Assembly (NCBI GenBank): GCA_023417885.1
Contig: JAEZED010000205.1
Coordinates: 1 to 6,605 of the forward strand
Source of the DNA: Planctomycetota bacterium
GTDB lineage: Bacteria; Planctomycetota; Phycisphaerae; Tepidisphaerales; Tepidisphaeraceae
Length of the DNA stretch: 6,605 bases
Reading direction: 5' to 3'
This document shows positions 6,589 to 6,605 of this stretch, piece after piece. The notes under the pieces were generated by a model, which was given only the letters and a program-made list of their open reading frames with translations, had not been told where the DNA came from and made no database searches. The stretch's first letter is position 1. Every line of letters begins with the position of its first letter. The position numbers were made by a program, and so were the translations under genes.

Positions 6589-6605
6589 ACCCGGCGGTGC
6601 CCGTC

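Overview
This window looks like an ordinary chromosomal stretch from a high-GC bacterium (about two thirds G+C by eye). The proteins give no decisive lineage marker. The mix of a class I ketol-acid reductoisomerase, a bactofilin-like beta-helix protein, a DUF456 membrane protein and a RarD-type transporter would fit Planctomycetota of the Phycisphaerae type or another high-GC Gram-negative lineage. That placement is a low-confidence guess.

Layout, left to right. (1) 1-408, plus strand: the 3' part of a YkgJ-type cysteine-cluster protein, cut by the window edge. (2) 418-1452, minus strand: ilvC, convergent with the first gene and only 9 bases from its stop. (3) 1453-1607: a compact divergent control region with a good ribosome binding site for ilvC and two perfect dyads, each overlapping a -10-like hexamer. 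(4) 1608-3239, plus: a complete pgi. (5) 3240-3526: 287 bases without a convincing gene, holding a candidate promoter and small hairpins. (6) 3527-4285, plus: an unrecognised four-helix membrane protein, followed by a 12-bp GC hairpin that is a credible terminator. (7) 4400-4774 and 4796-5326, plus, 21 bases apart: a small bactofilin-like protein built from exact 18-residue repeats and a DUF456 membrane protein, probably cotranscribed. (8) 5390-6436, plus: a RarD/EamA-type transporter with an unusual Ala/Pro-rich tail. (9) 6437-6605: a short hairpin and, at the very edge, a TACAAT -10-like element that probably belongs to a gene starting outside the window.

The genes do not form one pathway. 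pgi (glycolysis and gluconeogenesis) and ilvC (branched-chain amino acid synthesis) are housekeeping enzymes that share a divergent promoter region. The rest concern the envelope or cytoskeleton and transport. I found no transposase, CRISPR array, toxin-antitoxin pair, phage gene, defence system, tRNA or rRNA, and nothing I would call a new multi-gene system. The points most worth a second look are the altered cofactor-binding loop of the reductoisomerase, the dyad centred on the putative pgi -10, the exact 18-residue repeat protein paired with DUF456, and the uncharacterised four-helix protein with its long leader.
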